DNA of 15,682 nt from an uncultured Oscillospiraceae bacterium (GTDB lineage: Bacteria > Bacillota > Clostridia > Oscillospirales > Oscillospiraceae). Positions 1 through 7,109 of the stretch are shown here, piece by piece; within the stretch, counting starts at the first letter, position 1; every line of letters begins with the position of its first letter. The position numbers were made by a program, and so were the translations under genes. The stretch covers positions 1 to 15,682 of the forward strand of contig CAKUPH010000050.1 in assembly GCA_934675115.1 (NCBI GenBank), written 5' to 3'. A model generated the notes under the pieces. That model was not told the DNA's origin, did no database searches, and saw only the letters and a program-made list of their open reading frames with translations.

Positions 1-215
1 CCGCAGCTCAGCATCATTTCCCGGTTGGCGGCGGTGATCTGGTCGAGAACGCCTCGGTCCGTGACCACGGTGAAGTGCCAGTTCTGGCCGCCGCGACCGC
101 TGGGGGCCAGCTGACCGCACTCCACGATGAGGTCCAGCAGTTCGCCGGGGACGGCTTTGGTGCTGTAATGGCGGATGCTCCGGCGCTGGCGGATGGTTTC
201 GATGGTTTCGTTCAT
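1..215 (-). CDS. Nitroreductase family protein, 3' part missing at window edge
   Basis: This is the first 71 codons of an FMN-dependent nitroreductase-fold oxidoreductase. The start is the ATG at 215, with AGGTG seven bases upstream. The visible N-terminus has the family hallmark RRSIRHY (residues 11-17); the R-S-R of this motif binds the FMN phosphate in the family. It is followed by a helix ending in APSG, then GGQNWHF and TVV (about residues 37-51), the usual first helix, loop and strand. The family reduces nitro groups, quinones, enones or halogenated and hydroxylated aromatics with NAD(P)H, and the substrate cannot be told from this part. It is the last visible gene of an operon that also carries two MaoC-like proteins and lies 19 bases after the 80-residue ORF. 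It could supply a flavin reduction step in the same pathway. The family is well supported; the role is inferred. The remaining roughly 100 residues lie beyond position 1. Confidence 0.88.
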   Translation of the reverse strand, partial: MNETIETIRQRRSIRHYSTKAVPGELLDLIVECGQLAPSGRGGQNWHFTVVTDRGVLDQITAANREMMLSC

Positions 216-234
216 GTTGGTACACCTGATTTCG

Positions 235-477
235 TTAAGATTGGATCAGCTCCAGGTCCTCGGCCCGGAGCATCAGTTCGCTGCCCGTCTCCAGCGGGAT
301 TGGCGCAGTGTCCGTCTCCAGCCGGACGCCTACATAGCCGGGATAGTCGTCGAAGGTATACTGCCAGGCTTCGTGCAGTACGATGGTGCCCTCCGCCCCG
401 GCGAGGGGGTGCCCCTCGGGGAATCGGTCGGCGCAGGGAAGGACCCGGACCCGGGCCCCGATTTCGATATGCTCCAT
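235..477 (-). CDS. 80-residue conserved-looking hypothetical protein, possible SH3-like barrel
   Basis: This is a small acidic protein of 80 residues that I do not recognise. The start ATG at 477 has a GGGAGG ribosome binding site ten bases upstream. The gene begins 17 bases after the stop of the MaoC-like gene and ends 19 bases before the nitroreductase, so it is almost certainly translated from the same mRNA. The opening GARVRVL, a glycine-rich turn with EGTIV (about 27-33), GYVGVRL (47-53) and the closing RAEDLEL (71-77) alternate short beta strands with turns. That pattern is typical of small SH3- or KOW-like barrels, including accessory domains that bind a larger enzyme. There is no signal peptide, membrane segment or cysteine cluster; the one cysteine is at residue 15. 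A longer reading of this frame up to 720 overlaps the MaoC-like gene and is compositionally a shadow. A role as a small accessory subunit is only a guess. Confidence 0.72.
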   Translation of the reverse strand: MEHIEIGARVRVLPCADRFPEGHPLAGAEGTIVLHEAWQYTFDDYPGYVGVRLETDTAPIPLETGSELMLRAEDLELIQS

Positions 478-494
478 ATTCAGCAGTCCTCCCT

Positions 495-1619
495 TCAGGC
501 TTCCGGGCCGCCGGGCAGCTCCACGACGGCGCAGCCGGTGTTGGACACTGTCTGCCGGGCCAGATTGTAGGCGCTCATCCGGACGGATACCAGAATGTTC
601 CCGGCACTGTCCCGGGTCTTGTTCGTGACCTCCCCGGTGATGATCTCCGTCTCGCCGTAATAGCTGGGGCAGTTCTGCTTCCAGCTGAGGGAGCGGACGA
701 AGGCGCTGTCTCCGGCCCAATTGGTCAGCAGCCGCGCGAACTGGGGTCGGATGGCCTGCGCGAACTGGAAGGCCCGGGGTTCGCCGCAGATGCGGGCTAC
801 GGTGTTGTTGTAGTGCCGCTCCCAGATGACATGGGGGACGTGGGTGGCGGGATCTGTGATCATGATACCCCGGTCGGCGGCGTGTTCAAACGCCCGTCGG
901 GGAGAAAAGGGCCGGACCTGGCTTGCGGTGTTGAAGCAGATGGCATCCCAGATGTTGACGGCCCCCATGGTGTTGGCGGGGAGAATGGCGCCCACGGTGA
1001 TGTCGTCCCAGCCGAGGGGCGCGCCGCCCCGGAGAAATTCTCCGGCGATCATGTCCCGGATGTCGTCCTGCGCCTCTTTGGTGTAGATATGGTCGTGCCA
1101 CTCAGGGACGTCCCGGGGCTGGGTCAGCAGCTCATACTCCACATGGGTCTGGCAGCTTGCCACCTGAAGGCCGTTCTGATTAAAAATGTCACAGTCGTTC
1201 ATGACGGAGCGGAAGCGGCGGATACCGTCTTCACCGGTGACGTCGGTGAGGGTAGGCCGGCGGTGCCGGGCGCGGAGGGTATCGCCGGGGCGGACGGGGG
1301 CGAAGCGCTTCCAGTCCTCGCCGGTGATCCGGTGGTAGAGGTACATCCCCTCCGGCTGGCAGAGGTACAGCTCGGAAAAACCGGCGCAATCCTCATAGCA
1401 GGGCGGCGCGATGATGCCGCCCCATTTCGTAGCGGCGGCGTGCTGCCGGTCCCGCCACAGGGGGTTCCAGAAATTGCCCCAGCGGGCGTTGATGAGGATG
1501 GTCTCCTCCGTGACGTGTACGGTGCGGTCGTCCGCACCGGCGGCGATCTGGCCGGCGGCGCGGTCGAACCGGTCGAGCATTTCCTGCTCAGCTGGGGTAT
1601 AAACTCCTTTTACTGCCAT
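495..1619 (-). CDS. MaoC-like double-hotdog dehydratase, paralogue A
   Basis: A 374-residue protein of the MaoC / FAS1-like dehydratase family, whose members hydrate or dehydrate acyl thioesters in the cytoplasm. The N-terminal hotdog half (about 35-170) has the family motif WNPLW (51-55) followed by TKWGGIIAPP (64-73), and a PVRPGDTL turn (108-115). The C-terminal half (about 200-370) has GWDDITVG (203-210), an arginine/histidine-containing strand (WERHY, 266-270) and the late NWAGD signature (300-304). The histidine of the classical single-domain MaoC motif (G-D-x-N-P-x-H) is not present at WNPLW. I chose the ATG at 1619 because GAGGAGG sits six bases upstream; a GTG at 1634 is in frame but poorly placed. 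The gene starts 12 bases after paralogue B stops, so the two are probably translationally coupled and may form one heteromeric enzyme. Departures from the usual C-terminal DxGxQR-type motif (here FQFAQAIR) leave the exact activity open. Confidence 0.87.
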   Translation of the reverse strand: MAVKGVYTPAEQEMLDRFDRAAGQIAAGADDRTVHVTEETILINARWGNFWNPLWRDRQHAAATKWGGIIAPPCYEDCAGFSELYLCQPEGMYLYHRITGEDWKRFAPVRPGDTLRARHRRPTLTDVTGEDGIRRFRSVMNDCDIFNQNGLQVASCQTHVEYELLTQPRDVPEWHDHIYTKEAQDDIRDMIAGEFLRGGAPLGWDDITVGAILPANTMGAVNIWDAICFNTASQVRPFSPRRAFEHAADRGIMITDPATHVPHVIWERHYNNTVARICGEPRAFQFAQAIRPQFARLLTNWAGDSAFVRSLSWKQNCPSYYGETEIITGEVTNKTRDSAGNILVSVRMSAYNLARQTVSNTGCAVVELPGGPEA

Positions 1620-1630
1620 GGTGCACCTCC

Positions 1631-2764
1631 TCACATACGGGACGGCAGGATCACCGTCACATAGGCGGATTCGGACACGTTGCCCCGGCAGATGTTGTCC
1701 AGCCAGACGTCCAGCGCCACGAGGTGCTCGCCGTTTTCCGCGATGAATTTGTCAATGACCCGGGCATGGCCCACGATGGCGTCCCCCGCGCCGCTGACGT
1801 GGAGGTGCCGCCACTTGAAGGTGCGCAGCTCGCCGTCGTCGCCCATCCAGTTGGTGACTACCCGGGCGAGGTTGGCCATTCCGGCGGCGCCGAAGTTGAA
1901 GGCCCGGGGCGCGCCGCCGATGGCGGCCACCTCGTCCACGAAGTGCCACTCGATCCGGGTGCGCTGGGCGCCGGTGTCAGGGTCGTCGAACACCATGGGC
2001 GGGAGATAGTCCCGGAGGGCCCGGGTGGACAGGCCGGGCATCTCCTGCCGCCCGCAGTTGAAGGCCACAAAGTCCCACGTGGTGTTGATGCCGATGGTGG
2101 CGGGGGGCAGGCTCTCGCCCACCGCCACATCCTCCCAATACCGGGGGACGGCGCCGCAGATGGTCTCGCCGCGGATGACGTCCGACAGATAGTCCAGCTC
2201 CTTTTTGGTGTAGATGTGGTCATGGTAGGGGATCTGGATCTTTTCCTTGGGCTGGTGAAGGACGGAGGTGCTCTTCAGTGCCTGCCAGCTGGCGACGATC
2301 TCACCGTGCTGGTTGATGACGTCGCAGTCGCTGTAAACCATGTTGAAGATATGCGGGCCGCTGCCGTCTGGGCGGGTCACGTCCTCATAGCGGCCCCGGC
2401 GGCGAAAGACCCGGAAGGTGTCCCCGGGGCGGACGGGCCTGTAGAACTCCCAGTTCTCGCCGGGGAAGAGGTTGAAGCACCAGCCGCCTCTGGGGTCGAT
2501 CTGGGGCTGGATGGTGATGGTGCCGATGCAGTCCACATAGTTGGGAAAGGCGATGATGCTCCCCCACTTCGTATTTTTTGCGTACTGTTCATCGTTGAAC
2601 AGGGGGTTCCATGGATCGGCGCACTGGGCAAAGCTGCGCATGGAGCTTTCACTGGCGGCGGAGACGTTGGGGTTTGGATCAAAGCCCTCGTACCGGTCAA
2701 AGGCCTTTTCCAGCGCGTCCAGCATCGCCTGTGTGTATTCGTCATATTGGTGTGGGTAAGCCAT
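1631..2764 (-). CDS. MaoC-like double-hotdog dehydratase, paralogue B
   Basis: A 377-residue paralogue of the following gene, same length and domain order. The N-terminal half has DPWNPLF (50-56), TKWGSIIAFP (65-74) and PVRPGDTF (110-117). The C-terminal half has RYWEDVAVGESLPP (208-221), IEWHFVDE (271-278), FNFGAAG (289-295), the signature TNWMGDDG (304-311) and LDVWLDNICRG (351-361). These fit the long acyl dehydratases that pair a FAS1-like N-terminal domain with a MaoC-like C-terminal domain. In that family the reaction is reversible hydration of an enoyl thioester. Of the two paralogues this one keeps the C-terminal family signatures better, so it is the more likely catalytic partner if they form a heteromer (inference). 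The start at 2764 is set by AAGGAGG seven bases upstream. It follows the GntP-like permease by 75 bases that contain a GC-rich hairpin but no T-run, so it should be in the same operon. Confidence 0.88.
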   Translation of the reverse strand: MAYPHQYDEYTQAMLDALEKAFDRYEGFDPNPNVSAASESSMRSFAQCADPWNPLFNDEQYAKNTKWGSIIAFPNYVDCIGTITIQPQIDPRGGWCFNLFPGENWEFYRPVRPGDTFRVFRRRGRYEDVTRPDGSGPHIFNMVYSDCDVINQHGEIVASWQALKSTSVLHQPKEKIQIPYHDHIYTKKELDYLSDVIRGETICGAVPRYWEDVAVGESLPPATIGINTTWDFVAFNCGRQEMPGLSTRALRDYLPPMVFDDPDTGAQRTRIEWHFVDEVAAIGGAPRAFNFGAAGMANLARVVTNWMGDDGELRTFKWRHLHVSGAGDAIVGHARVIDKFIAENGEHLVALDVWLDNICRGNVSESAYVTVILPSRM

Positions 2765-2790
2765 TTCAGGGCCTCCTTTTCAGAGGGGAC

Positions 2791-2826
2791 GCCCGCCGCC
2801 GCACCGGAGACGGGCGGCATGCGGGC
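2791..2826 (-). other. GC-rich intercistronic stem-loop
   Basis: The spacer between the permease and MaoC paralogue B can fold. The outer arms GCCCGC (2791-2796) and GCGGGC (2821-2826) are complementary. An alternative inner pairing joins GCCGCC (2795-2800) to GGCGGC (2813-2818). No T-run follows on the minus strand, so it does not look like an intrinsic terminator. It may mark an mRNA processing or stability point that sets permease and enzyme levels apart, or it may be a by-product of high GC. Confidence 0.3.
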
Positions 2827-2839
2827 AGTCCGGATCAAA

Positions 2840-4153
2840 TCAATAGAAGATCGTTGCCAGGATCGCGCCCAGCCAGCTGGTCACAGTGGTGACAACGACG
2901 GTGGAGTAGAACAGATAGCGGTAGCCGTTCTTGTGGGTGTAGCCGTAGACGCTCAGATTCATATACATCGCGCCGCTGTGGGGCAGGGAGTCGATGGTCT
3001 GGGAGGCCATGCAGATCAGCCGGTGGACGATGGAGGCGTTGGCGCCCGCCTCGATGAGCTTGGGGGCCACGGTCTGGCACATGATGAAGATGCCGCCGAT
3101 GCCGTCGGTGGTGATGCCGACCACGATCATGGTGGCCAGAACGACGGTGATGTACGGGCTCATGTTCAGGCCGCAGGCGAAGTCGATGACGCTCTGGTAG
3201 GCGGCGCAGGAGCTGAGCACCGAGGCAAAGCCGGTGATGCACGCCATGCCGCAGATGAAGGGCATGACCCGGAGGGCGGCGTCGCCGATGACCTTCAGTT
3301 TGCTCTCGCGGATGCGGTTCCAGCCGGTGATGAGCATGACCACCGTGGCGGCGAGCTGAGAACAGACCACCGCGGCCTTGGTGGCCCAGCCGAACTTCAC
3401 GATGCAGACAAAGGCCATGATCATGACCACCAGAATGGGCAGCAGAGCCACGGGCAGGGAGGGAAGATCGTCCCGGTCAAGGCCCGCGTCGGGGATGAAG
3501 GAGGGGGCGACGTAGCCCTCGCCGTTCTGCATGGCCTTTTTTGTCAGGCGGCGGGCGGCGAAATAGATCATCAGAATGCCCACGATGAAGCAGACCACGC
3601 CAATGCCGGCGCCGGCGTAAAGGGTGGTGCCCAGAAGCATGGGCGGGATGCTGTTGGGAGAGCCGACGATGCCCGGCAGATAGTAGGATGCCAGATAGCC
3701 GGTGCCGGTGGAGCACATCATGGCGATGTACATGGGCAGGTTGGCGGCGGACATGACGGAGCAGGCCACAGCGCTGACCACGAAGATGTACTGGCCGTTG
3801 CCGCCCAGCACGCACAGGAAGGTGATGAGCATGACCACCAGCGGAGCCTGCCGCTTGCCCAGCTTGTCGATCAGGAAGCGGCCGAGGGCGGCGCTGTTGC
3901 CGGTGGCGGTCATGACGCCGCCGAGAATGGCGCCGGAGGTCATGTACAGGAAGGTGGTGCTGAAGCCGGAGCCGGCCCCTTCAGAGAAGGTGGTGACAAA
4001 GGCGGTCAGGAAGCCGTTGGTGGAGAACAGGGCCAGGAAAATGGTGGCGGCCATGATGCAGAGGATCTGCTGGCAGCCTTTGAAGATCAGAAAGATGTAC
4101 AGTGCGAGGGCAAGGATGATGCCGATGGCGGAAACGCTTACGCTGGATAACAT
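2840..4153 (-). CDS. GntP-family permease (gluconate:H+ symporter superfamily)
   Basis: A 437-residue integral membrane protein with about 12 hydrophobic segments. The C-terminal stretch IDSLPHSGAMYMNL, followed by GYTHKNGYRY, is the GntP hallmark: family members usually read as leucine/aspartate, LPHNGA, then a THK-type loop. Further family-like features are SGAILGGVM in the first third, SPNSIPP mid-protein, and the glycine-rich TTDGIGGIF loop before it. GntP members import sugar acids, hydroxy acids or other short carboxylates with protons. The ORF can be read back to 4249, but the extra 32 residues are basic and proline-rich. The ATG at 4153 has GAGGAGG nine bases upstream and starts directly at the first membrane helix. 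The gene is first in an operon with two MaoC-like proteins, so it probably imports the acid they process. Its promoter is at 4263-4235. The specificity is unknown. Confidence 0.87.
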   Translation of the reverse strand: MLSSVSVSAIGIILALALYIFLIFKGCQQILCIMAATIFLALFSTNGFLTAFVTTFSEGAGSGFSTTFLYMTSGAILGGVMTATGNSAALGRFLIDKLGKRQAPLVVMLITFLCVLGGNGQYIFVVSAVACSVMSAANLPMYIAMMCSTGTGYLASYYLPGIVGSPNSIPPMLLGTTLYAGAGIGVVCFIVGILMIYFAARRLTKKAMQNGEGYVAPSFIPDAGLDRDDLPSLPVALLPILVVMIMAFVCIVKFGWATKAAVVCSQLAATVVMLITGWNRIRESKLKVIGDAALRVMPFICGMACITGFASVLSSCAAYQSVIDFACGLNMSPYITVVLATMIVVGITTDGIGGIFIMCQTVAPKLIEAGANASIVHRLICMASQTIDSLPHSGAMYMNLSVYGYTHKNGYRYLFYSTVVVTTVTSWLGAILATIFY

Positions 4154-4234
4154 ATCCGAATGCCTCCTCTTCTTTTGGCGGCGCCGCCTGTGCACCGGCG
4201 GTGCCTGACTGGGAAGATGCATCTTGATGCCTTT

Positions 4235-4263
4235 ATTATAACGCGGCACAGCGCAGCTGTCGA
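4235..4263 (-). promoter_or_regulatory. Sigma-A type promoter of the permease-MaoC-nitroreductase operon
   Basis: On the minus strand the -35 box TCGACA (4263-4258) is separated by 17 bases from a perfect -10 box TATAAT (4240-4235). That puts the transcription start near 4228 and leaves a leader of about 75 bases before the permease ATG. The leader holds a small inverted repeat GCACC-GGC-GGTGC (4192-4204). The promoter lies in the 129-base gap after the LysR stop codon, so the operon can be expressed independently of the regulator gene. Confidence 0.72.
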
Positions 4264-4276
4264 ATTGCTTATATTC
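4248..4276. promoter_or_regulatory. Two inverted repeats at the permease promoter, candidate operator
   Basis: Two dyads overlap or flank the -35 box. ACAGC-GCA-GCTGT (4248-4260) is a perfect 5-3-5 inverted repeat overlapping the spacer and -35. GAAT-N7-ATTC (4262-4276) lies just upstream of the -35, where an activating LysR protein normally binds. The second also contains the octamer ATATTCAT, which recurs at the divergent promoter near 5314. Binding by the neighbouring LysR protein is plausible but unproven, and neither site is a clean T-N11-A box. Confidence 0.35.
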
Positions 4277-4282
4277 ATGCGC

Positions 4283-5218
4283 CTATTCCCGGGAATCATT
4301 GTCTGAAATCACGACATCAGCCGGAGCGTGGGTCTGAAACCAGTCGGTCAGAAAATCGAAAAACAGCCGTGTTGGGCCGCCGAGGGCGGCATCTGTCCGT
4401 CGGGCGATGCCCACCTCGTTTGCGCAGCAGGGCTCGGTGATCTCCAGAAAGGCGGTGGGCGCCGCGCCGGACATCCGGCCGTTGGTGGCAAGGTACCGCT
4501 CCCGGGAGATGAAGGTGACGGCGTGGCCAATGCTCACCAGTTCCGCAATGAGGGCGGCCTCGTTGCCCTCGTAGCAGATCCGCGGCTCAAACCCGGCCTG
4601 ACGGCAGTAGGACAGCTGGATATGACCGGCGTTGGAGCAGGTATTGTTGAAAATAAAGGTGCTGTCCGCAAATTCCGCCAGCCGAGCGCGGCCCTGCCCG
4701 GCCAGCGGATGATCCCGGGAGACGATGATGCCGAGCCTGTCCTGGAACAGGGGCTGCCAGACGATCTGCTCGCCGTGGATGGGCATGGTGGACAGCGCCA
4801 GCTCCGTCTCGCCCCGCGCCAGCATTTCCCGAAGCTGCTTGACCGTGTGGTACTGCTGGGCCACGTGGCAGTCAGGGAATGCCGTGATAAATCCCATGAC
4901 CGCCATGTTCAGGTTCCAGGAATCAGACATGTGGATGGTGAGCTGCCGGTCCGCGTTGGCGCGGGCCTCGCCGATCTCCTGACAGGCACAGTCCAGTTCG
5001 GCCAGCGCGCGCTCCACGTGGCGCAGCAGGATCTCGCCGTAGGCGTTGAGGGATACGCGGTTGCCGCCCCGGGAGAAGAGCTGGACCCCCAGCTCATCCT
5101 CCAGCCGGAGGATGGCCTTGCTCAGGGCGGACTGGGAGATGTGCAGGGACGCGGCGGCCTTCGTGTAGTGCTCCGTGACGGCGACGGCCTGAAAGTACTT
5201 TAATTGAGTCAGTTCCAT
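4283..5218 (-). CDS. LysR-family transcriptional regulator
   Basis: A 311-residue LysR-type regulator of normal family length. Residues 1-65 form the winged helix-turn-helix: MELTQLKYFQAVA, then the recognition region HISQSALSKAI (27-37) and LEDELGVQLFSR (40-51). The C-terminal region is a periplasmic-binding-protein-like effector domain with typical elements such as DRLGIIVSRDHPLAG. Such proteins bind a small-molecule effector, often a pathway substrate or intermediate, and act as tetramers. The ATG at 5218 is set by AGGAGG six bases upstream. The gene is divergent from the TPR-DUF4037-DUF4125 operon and stops 130 bases before the permease start, so it could control the plus-strand cassette, the permease operon, or both. 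The region upstream of its start has only a weak minus-strand promoter candidate in the AT-rich stretch 5295-5330. LysR genes are often auto-repressed from a shared divergent region, which would fit here. Confidence 0.95.
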   Translation of the reverse strand: MELTQLKYFQAVAVTEHYTKAAASLHISQSALSKAILRLEDELGVQLFSRGGNRVSLNAYGEILLRHVERALAELDCACQEIGEARANADRQLTIHMSDSWNLNMAVMGFITAFPDCHVAQQYHTVKQLREMLARGETELALSTMPIHGEQIVWQPLFQDRLGIIVSRDHPLAGQGRARLAEFADSTFIFNNTCSNAGHIQLSYCRQAGFEPRICYEGNEAALIAELVSIGHAVTFISRERYLATNGRMSGAAPTAFLEITEPCCANEVGIARRTDAALGGPTRLFFDFLTDWFQTHAPADVVISDNDSRE

Positions 5219-5273
5219 GGTTGACCTCCTGACTGTGGGATGGTGGTTCCGCCCCGGGGCGCGGCGGGCATAG

Positions 5274-5302
5274 TTGACAAAAGGGTGCGGGTGTGATATA
5301 TT
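5274..5302 (+). promoter_or_regulatory. Strong sigma-A promoter of the TPR-DUF4037-DUF4125 operon
   Basis: A perfect -35 box TTGACA (5274-5279) is followed after exactly 17 bases by TATATT (5297-5302), with a TG at 5294-5295 in the extended -10 position. The start of transcription should be near 5309, giving a leader of about 35 bases before the ATG at 5343. This is the best promoter in the window and suggests substantial basal strength unless repressed. Confidence 0.82.
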
Positions 5303-5310
5303 TTGTTTAT

Positions 5311-5320
5311 TGAATATTCA
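5311..5320. promoter_or_regulatory. Palindrome TGAATATTCA at the transcription start, candidate operator
   Basis: A perfect ten-base palindrome lies directly downstream of the -10 box, with complementary TTATT and AATAA flanks just outside it. It covers the predicted transcription start, so a protein bound here would block the cassette promoter. The site sits in the LysR/TPR divergent region and shares ATATTCAT with the permease promoter. It may equally belong to the LysR promoter on the other strand. Confidence 0.4.
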
Positions 5321-5342
5321 TTAAATAAGGAGAGAGATCCAG

Positions 5343-6173
5343 ATGACTTTGTCGGAACGGGTGGACGAACTGATGTCCTCCGGGAATTACCGTCAGGCGG
5401 GGGAATTTCTCGAGCGGGAGCTGGAACGCGCCCGGGAGACGAACAACACCGCAGACGAGTTATGTGTATTGAACGAGCAGCTGGGATATTACAGATGTAC
5501 CAGCCAGCATGAAAAGGCGATGGAAGCATGTGACCGGGTGCTGGCCTGTCTGGAGTACTATCAGGGGCACGGCGACGAGGACTGCGCCACGACCCTCCTC
5601 AACGCCGCCACCGCCTGCCGGGCGGCGGGACAGCCGGAAAAGGCGCTGGAGCTCTACGTCATGGCCGGGCAGATCTACGGCGAGGTGCTGGAACCCGGGG
5701 ACACGCGGTACGCGGCGCTGTACAACAACGCGGCGCTGGCCTGTCGGGAGACCGGCGCTCCGGACCGGGCGAAGGTCTATCTCGCCTCCGCGGTGAACAT
5801 TCTGGAGGGCGCGGGAGAGGAATACACCGGCGAATTGGCCACCGCCCTTGCCAATCTGGGCCTGATGCTGATGGGGGCCGGGGAATACGACACGGCGGAG
5901 GAACAGCTGGATCGGGCGCTGGCCCTTTTTGGCCGGTTGGGGAACGATCCCCACCGGGCGGCGGCGCTGGCCGGGGCGGCTAACCTCCGGGCGCTCCGGG
6001 GAGAGTACCAAGCGGCCATCCCGCTGTACCGGGCGGCGCTGGAGCAGATCGAGTTCTACTTCGGCCGGAACGGCGACTACGCCGTCACCTGCCGGAACTG
6101 CGCCGCGGCGGCTACGGCGGCGGGGGACGATGAGCTGGCCCGGGAGATGCGGGCCCTCGGGGAGGGCCGATGA
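5343..6173 (+). CDS. Tetratricopeptide repeat protein
   Basis: A 276-residue, soluble, all-helical protein built from tandem TPR units. Helix pairs with the usual small-residue/aromatic pattern are visible at about 4-33, 40-74, 82-116, 125-158, 166-198, 205-238 and a partial one at 246-272. Clear examples are LLNAATACRAAGQPEKALELY (85-105) and the repeat ending in EYDTAEEQLDRALALF (181-196). TPR arrays are protein-binding scaffolds. This one has no catalytic domain, signal peptide or membrane helix. The ATG at 5343 has AAGGAG about 12 bases upstream, and a strong promoter lies at 5274-5302. Its stop overlaps the start of the DUF4037 gene by four bases (ATGA), so the two proteins are translationally coupled and probably interact. 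It is divergent from the LysR gene. I infer a scaffold or sensor role for the two downstream proteins; its actual function is unknown. Confidence 0.9.
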   Translation: MTLSERVDELMSSGNYRQAGEFLERELERARETNNTADELCVLNEQLGYYRCTSQHEKAMEACDRVLACLEYYQGHGDEDCATTLLNAATACRAAGQPEKALELYVMAGQIYGEVLEPGDTRYAALYNNAALACRETGAPDRAKVYLASAVNILEGAGEEYTGELATALANLGLMLMGAGEYDTAEEQLDRALALFGRLGNDPHRAAALAGAANLRALRGEYQAAIPLYRAALEQIEFYFGRNGDYAVTCRNCAAAATAAGDDELAREMRALGEGR

Positions 6174-7105
6174 AGGGGCTTGAGCTATCCCGGCGGTACT
6201 ATGAGGCTTACGGCGCGCCCATGCTGGCTGAACAGTTCCCGGAATATGCGCCCCGGATCGCGGCGGGCCTTGCGGGCTTCGGGTCGGAGTGCTTCGGCTA
6301 CGACGATGAACTGTCCGCCGACCATGATTACGGCCCGGGCTTCTGCCTGTGGCTGACACCGGAGGACTTCCGCGCAGCGGGATCGGCCATACAGGCGGCT
6401 TACGATGCCCTGCCGGGCAGCTTCCTTGGGGTTCCCGCCCGGCGGGAAAGCTTTTATGCCGGGCAGCGGGTGGGAGTGTTCTCCATCCCGGACTTTTACG
6501 GTATGTTCCTCGGCCCCTATCAGCCGCCGGAGACCGCCGCAGAGTGGTTCCGCATTCCGGAGAAAAATCTGGCCGCCGCCGTCAGCGGCACAGTGTTTGC
6601 CGATGGAGCCGGGGCGTTCACCGGCTTGCGGGAGGCGCTGCTGGCCTACTATCCCCGGGACGTGTGGCTGAAAAAGATCTCGGCCCGGCTGTGCGTCATG
6701 GCTCAGAGCGGGCAGTACAACTACAGCCGCTGCCTGCGCCGGGGAGATACCGCCGCCGCCCGGCTGGCGCTGGGGGAATTCCTGCGGGAAGCCGTCGCGC
6801 TGGCCCACCTGCTGTGCCGCCGGTACATGCCGTTTTACAAATGGGCCTTCCGGAGCATGGGAGAGCTTCCTCTGCCGCCGGGACTTGACGCGCAGCTCCG
6901 GGCCCTTGCGGAAGCTGGTATTACCGCCGGGCCGGAGGATAAAAACGCGGACCGGATCGAGGCGGTATGCGCGCTGTTCACAGGGGAACTGGCCCGCCGC
7001 GGCCTGACCGGCTGCTGTTCTGACTTTCTGCTGGATCACGGAAGGGAGATCCTGGGCGAGATCCTGGATCCCGTTATTCGGCAAATGAATATGATGAAGG
7101 GATAA
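6170..7105 (+). CDS. DUF4037 nucleotidyltransferase-like protein
   Basis: A 311-residue protein of the DUF4037 family. Near the N-terminus the motif FGSECFGYDDELSADHDYGP (37-56) matches the family signature and resembles the polymerase-beta-type nucleotidyltransferase core. Gly38-Ser39 would fit the G-S turn, and Asp51 and Asp53 the metal-binding D-x-D. The rest is largely helical, with a conserved-looking KISARLCVMAQSGQYNYSRCL region (about 163-183), FLREAVALAHLLCRRYMPFYKWAF (about 204-227) and an aromatic-rich insert before it (YGMFLGPYQPP). Such domains can add nucleotides to proteins, RNA or small molecules; no target is known to me for DUF4037. The start overlaps the TPR stop by ATGA, and the DUF4125 gene follows four bases after this stop. 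Catalytic competence looks possible because both acidic residues are present, but this has to be regarded as inference. Confidence 0.88.
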   Translation: MKGLELSRRYYEAYGAPMLAEQFPEYAPRIAAGLAGFGSECFGYDDELSADHDYGPGFCLWLTPEDFRAAGSAIQAAYDALPGSFLGVPARRESFYAGQRVGVFSIPDFYGMFLGPYQPPETAAEWFRIPEKNLAAAVSGTVFADGAGAFTGLREALLAYYPRDVWLKKISARLCVMAQSGQYNYSRCLRRGDTAAARLALGEFLREAVALAHLLCRRYMPFYKWAFRSMGELPLPPGLDAQLRALAEAGITAGPEDKNADRIEAVCALFTGELARRGLTGCCSDFLLDHGREILGEILDPVIRQMNMMKG

Positions 7106-7109
7106 CAAA

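Noticed and set aside
75..1664. A 529-codon plus-strand open frame at the left edge
   Set aside because: It lies opposite MaoC paralogue A, the small ORF and the nitroreductase start, all of which have better motifs or ribosome binding sites.
1724..4150. An 808-codon plus-strand open frame opposite the permease and MaoC paralogue B
   Set aside because: It is a compositional shadow. It is repetitive in Gly, Asp, His and Glu, has no domain signal, and lies opposite two genes with clear family motifs. Long antisense open frames are normal at this GC content.
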